From: Roseiarcus sp963823165
Lineage (GTDB): Bacteria; Pseudomonadota; Alphaproteobacteria; Rhizobiales; Beijerinckiaceae
Reading direction: 5' to 3'
DNA length: 64,000 bases
Assembly: GCA_963823165.1 (NCBI GenBank)
Contig: CAWGKV010000030.1
Location: forward strand, 85,672-149,671
Shown: positions 61,718 through 64,000 of the stretch, piece after piece
Layout of the letters: each line of letters opens with the position of its first letter
Numbering within the stretch: position 1 is the first letter of the stretch
Position numbers and translations under genes: made by a program
The notes under the pieces: generated by a model
Database searches by the model: none
Seen by the model: only the letters and a program-made list of their open reading frames with translations
What the model was told of the DNA's origin: nothing

Positions 61718-64000
61718 ATGAGCGGCGTCAACGAGATCCGAGCGAACTTCCTGAAGTTCTTCGCCGGGCGCGGACATGAGATCGTGCCGTCGAGCTCGCT
61801 CGTGCCGCGCAACGATCCGACGCTCATGTTCACCAACGCCGGCATGGTGCAGTTCAAGAACGTCTTCACCGGCGTCGAGAAGCGCGCCTACGCCCGCGCC
61901 GCGACCGCGCAGAAATGCGTCCGCGCCGGAGGAAAGCACAACGATCTCGACAACGTCGGCTATACCGCGCGGCACCACACCTTCTTCGAAATGCTCGGCA
62001 ACTTTTCGTTCGGCGACTATTTCAAGGACAACGCGATCGAATTCGCCTGGTCGCTTCTGACGCGCGACTTCGGCCTGTCGAAAGAGCGCCTGACGATCAC
62101 CGTCTATCACGACGACGACGAAGCCTTCGACCTGTGGAAGACGATTTCCGGCCTGCCGGAGGAGCGCATCATCCGCATCGCCACCAGCGACAATTTCTGG
62201 GCGATGGGCGACACCGGCCCCTGCGGCCCCTGCTCCGAGATCTTCTACGACCACGGCGACCATATCCCGGGCGGCCCGCCCGGCTCGCCCGACGCCGACG
62301 GCGACCGCTTCATCGAGATCTGGAACCTGGTGTTCATGCAATACGAGACGCTGCCGGGAGGCGAGCGGATCAATCTGCCGCGCCCCTCGATCGACACCGG
62401 CATGGGCCTCGAGCGCATCGCCGCCGTGCTGCAGGGCGTGCACGACAATTACGACATCGATCTTTTCCGCGCCCTCATCCGCGCCAGCGCCGACCTGACC
62501 GGAGTCGATCCGGACGGGCCGCACCGCGCCTCGCACAGGGTCATCGCCGACCATCTGCGCGCATCGGCCTTTCTGGTCGCCGACGGCGTGCTGCCGTCGA
62601 ACGAGGGGCGCGGCTATGTGCTGAGACGCATCATGCGCCGCGCCATGCGCCACGCCCAACTGCTCGGCGCGCGCGATCCCCTGATGTGGCGGCTGGTTCC
62701 GGCTCTCGTCCGCGAGATGGGCCAGGCCTACCCCGAGCTCCTGCGCGCCGAGGCGCTGATCACCGAGACGCTCAAGCTCGAGGAGACGCGCTTCCGCACC
62801 ACCCTCGCGCGCGGCTTGGCGATCCTGGAGGAGGAGACGCGGCCGCTCGGCGCCGGCGGGATCTTGTCCGGCGAGACCGCTTTCCGGCTCTACGACACAT
62901 TCGGTTTTCCGCTCGACCTGACGCAGGACGCGCTGCGCGCCCGCGGGCTTTCGGTCGACGTCGACGGCTTCAACGCCGCCATGGAGCGCCAGCGCGCCGA
63001 GGCGCGCCGCGCCTGGGCGGGTTCGGGGGAGGCGGCGACCGAGACGGTCTGGTACGCCTTGCGCGAGCGGGTCGGCGCGACCGACTTCCTCGGTTACGAC
63101 ACCGAGACCGCCGAAGGGGTGATCCGCGCCATCGTCAAGAACGGGGTCGAAGTTCCGCTCCTTGAAACGGGCGAGAAGGGATCGCTCGTCCTCAACCAGA
63201 CGCCGTTCTACGGCGAAGCGGGCGGCCAGGTCGGCGACGTCGGCGAGATCACCGGACCGGGTTTCCGCGCCGCGGTGACCGACACCCGCAAGAAGCTCGG
63301 CGACCTCATCGTCCACGACGTCTCGATCGTCGAGGGGACGGCGCGGCCGCTCATGGCGGTCGAGCTCGCCGTCGACCACGCCGCGCGTTCGGCGACCCGC
63401 GCCAACCATTCGGCGACCCACATCCTGCACGAGGCTTTGCGGCTCGTGCTCGGCGATCACGTGGCGCAGAAGGGCTCGCTCGTCTCGCCCGACCGGCTGC
63501 GGTTCGACATCGCTCATCCGAAGCCGATCACCCCCGAGGAGATCGCCGCGGTGGAGGACATCGCCAACCGCGTGGTGCTCGAGAATGCCGAGGTGACGAC
63601 CCGCCTCATGAGCCTCGACGACGCGCGCTCTTCGGGCGCGCGCGCCCTGTTCGGCGAGAAATACGGCGACGAGGTCCGCGTCGTCAGCATGGGGGCGATC
63701 GAGGACGACGCGACGCACGAGCGCCCCTATTCGGTCGAGCTCTGCGGCGGCACCCACGTCAGCCGCACCGGCGACATCGGGCTCATCACGATCGTCGGCG
63801 AGAGCGCGGTCGCGGCCGGCGTGCGGCGGATCGAGGCCAAGACCCGCGACGAAGCGCGGAAGCGCCTCACCGCCGAATTGCGCGCGTTCGAGCAGCTCGC
63901 CGCGCTTCTGCGCGCCCCGCCGGAGGAGGCGGAGAGCCGCCTCGAAGCGCTGATCGACGACAAGCGGAAGCTCGAGCGCGAGCTCGCCGAGGCGAGGCGC
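61718..64000 (+). CDS. alaS: alanyl-tRNA synthetase, 5' part
   Basis: The first 761 codons of AlaS; the gene runs off the window. Class II core: SGVNEIRANFLKFFAGRGHE, motif 1 with DPTLMFTNAGMVQFK, motif 2 RHHTFFEMLGNFSFGDYFK, motif 3 GMGLERI. The editing domain has RANHSATHILHEAL (HxxxH) and VELCGGTHVSRTG (Cys and His), zinc ligands for clearing mischarged tRNA. ATG 61718; a GTG at 61712 is also open. Confidence 0.97.
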   Translation, partial: MSGVNEIRANFLKFFAGRGHEIVPSSSLVPRNDPTLMFTNAGMVQFKNVFTGVEKRAYARAATAQKCVRAGGKHNDLDNVGYTARHHTFFEMLGNFSFGDYFKDNAIEFAWSLLTRDFGLSKERLTITVYHDDDEAFDLWKTISGLPEERIIRIATSDNFWAMGDTGPCGPCSEIFYDHGDHIPGGPPGSPDADGDRFIEIWNLVFMQYETLPGGERINLPRPSIDTGMGLERIAAVLQGVHDNYDIDLFRALIRASADLTGVDPDGPHRASHRVIADHLRASAFLVADGVLPSNEGRGYVLRRIMRRAMRHAQLLGARDPLMWRLVPALVREMGQAYPELLRAEALITETLKLEETRFRTTLARGLAILEEETRPLGAGGILSGETAFRLYDTFGFPLDLTQDALRARGLSVDVDGFNAAMERQRAEARRAWAGSGEAATETVWYALRERVGATDFLGYDTETAEGVIRAIVKNGVEVPLLETGEKGSLVLNQTPFYGEAGGQVGDVGEITGPGFRAAVTDTRKKLGDLIVHDVSIVEGTARPLMAVELAVDHAARSATRANHSATHILHEALRLVLGDHVAQKGSLVSPDRLRFDIAHPKPITPEEIAAVEDIANRVVLENAEVTTRLMSLDDARSSGARALFGEKYGDEVRVVSMGAIEDDATHERPYSVELCGGTHVSRTGDIGLITIVGESAVAAGVRRIEAKTRDEARKRLTAELRAFEQLAALLRAPPEEAESRLEALIDDKRKLERELAEARR

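Noticed and set aside
61652..63757. Minus-strand open frame of about 701 codons
   Set aside because: Antisense of alaS; no motifs, and alaS is unmistakable on the plus strand.

Overview
This 64 kb window is high-GC chromosomal DNA from an alphaproteobacterium, most likely Hyphomicrobiales (Rhizobiales), perhaps near Beijerinckiaceae/Methylocystaceae. That placement is inference. It rests on the split b/b' ATP synthase operon, the long-form hisS, the secDF genes followed by homologs of the complex I assembly factors NDUFAF3 and NDUFAF6, and many overlapping stop/start (GTGA/ATGA) junctions. No rRNA, CRISPR array, phage or integrase was seen. One tRNA (Leu, CAA) is present.

Layout. 1-9 kb: end of an aldolase gene, an ABC-F ATPase, aquaporin Z, the preprotein translocase operon yajC-secD-secF with the two NDUFAF homologs, a Nudix hydrolase and a PPK2 kinase. 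9-19.5 kb is accessory: a tannase/feruloyl esterase family protein, a marR-emrA-emrB efflux operon divergent from an SDR/thioesterase/MaoC operon with shared operator-like repeats, a frameshifted ACC deaminase, a VapBC-type toxin-antitoxin pair and a methyltransferase. 19.5-29.9 kb: a 49-bp tandem repeat array, a COG3904-like protein, an EcsC protein, uppP, a DsbA-like protein, dnaB, a DUF559 endonuclease relic lying between long inverted repeats, nitronate monooxygenase, rlmJ and a broken RNase T2. 30-36 kb: the Fo part of ATP synthase (atpI-B-E-F'-F), a crotonase, a DUF1345 protein and a frameshifted hisS with a low-GC internal segment. 36-46.4 kb: tRNA-Leu, small envelope proteins, TetR and CreA genes, an ATP-grasp/alpha-E fusion with a transglutaminase, an NDUFS6-like zinc protein with an FAD monooxygenase, and a beta-propeller protein. 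46.5-64 kb: polA (with an apparently dead proofreading site), zapE, a desaturase with an orphan PhnD-like protein, a GNAT protein, zwf, prmA, a low-GC operon of two small membrane proteins and a winged-helix protein, uvrC, a lipoprotein, prs and the 5' part of alaS.

Most genes are housekeeping. The most unusual signals are: the DUF559 gene enclosed by ~55-75 bp inverted repeats; PolA without three of the four exonuclease carboxylates; the low-GC membrane-protein/winged-helix operon with repeated operators; the low-GC segment inside hisS; the MarR-type shared operators; the 49-bp array and two dispersed palindrome families; and a recurring pattern of single-base frameshifts (acdS, DUF559, RNase T2, atpF', atpI, hisS). 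Because hisS and the ATP synthase are expected to be functional, part of that last pattern may be sequencing error rather than biology.
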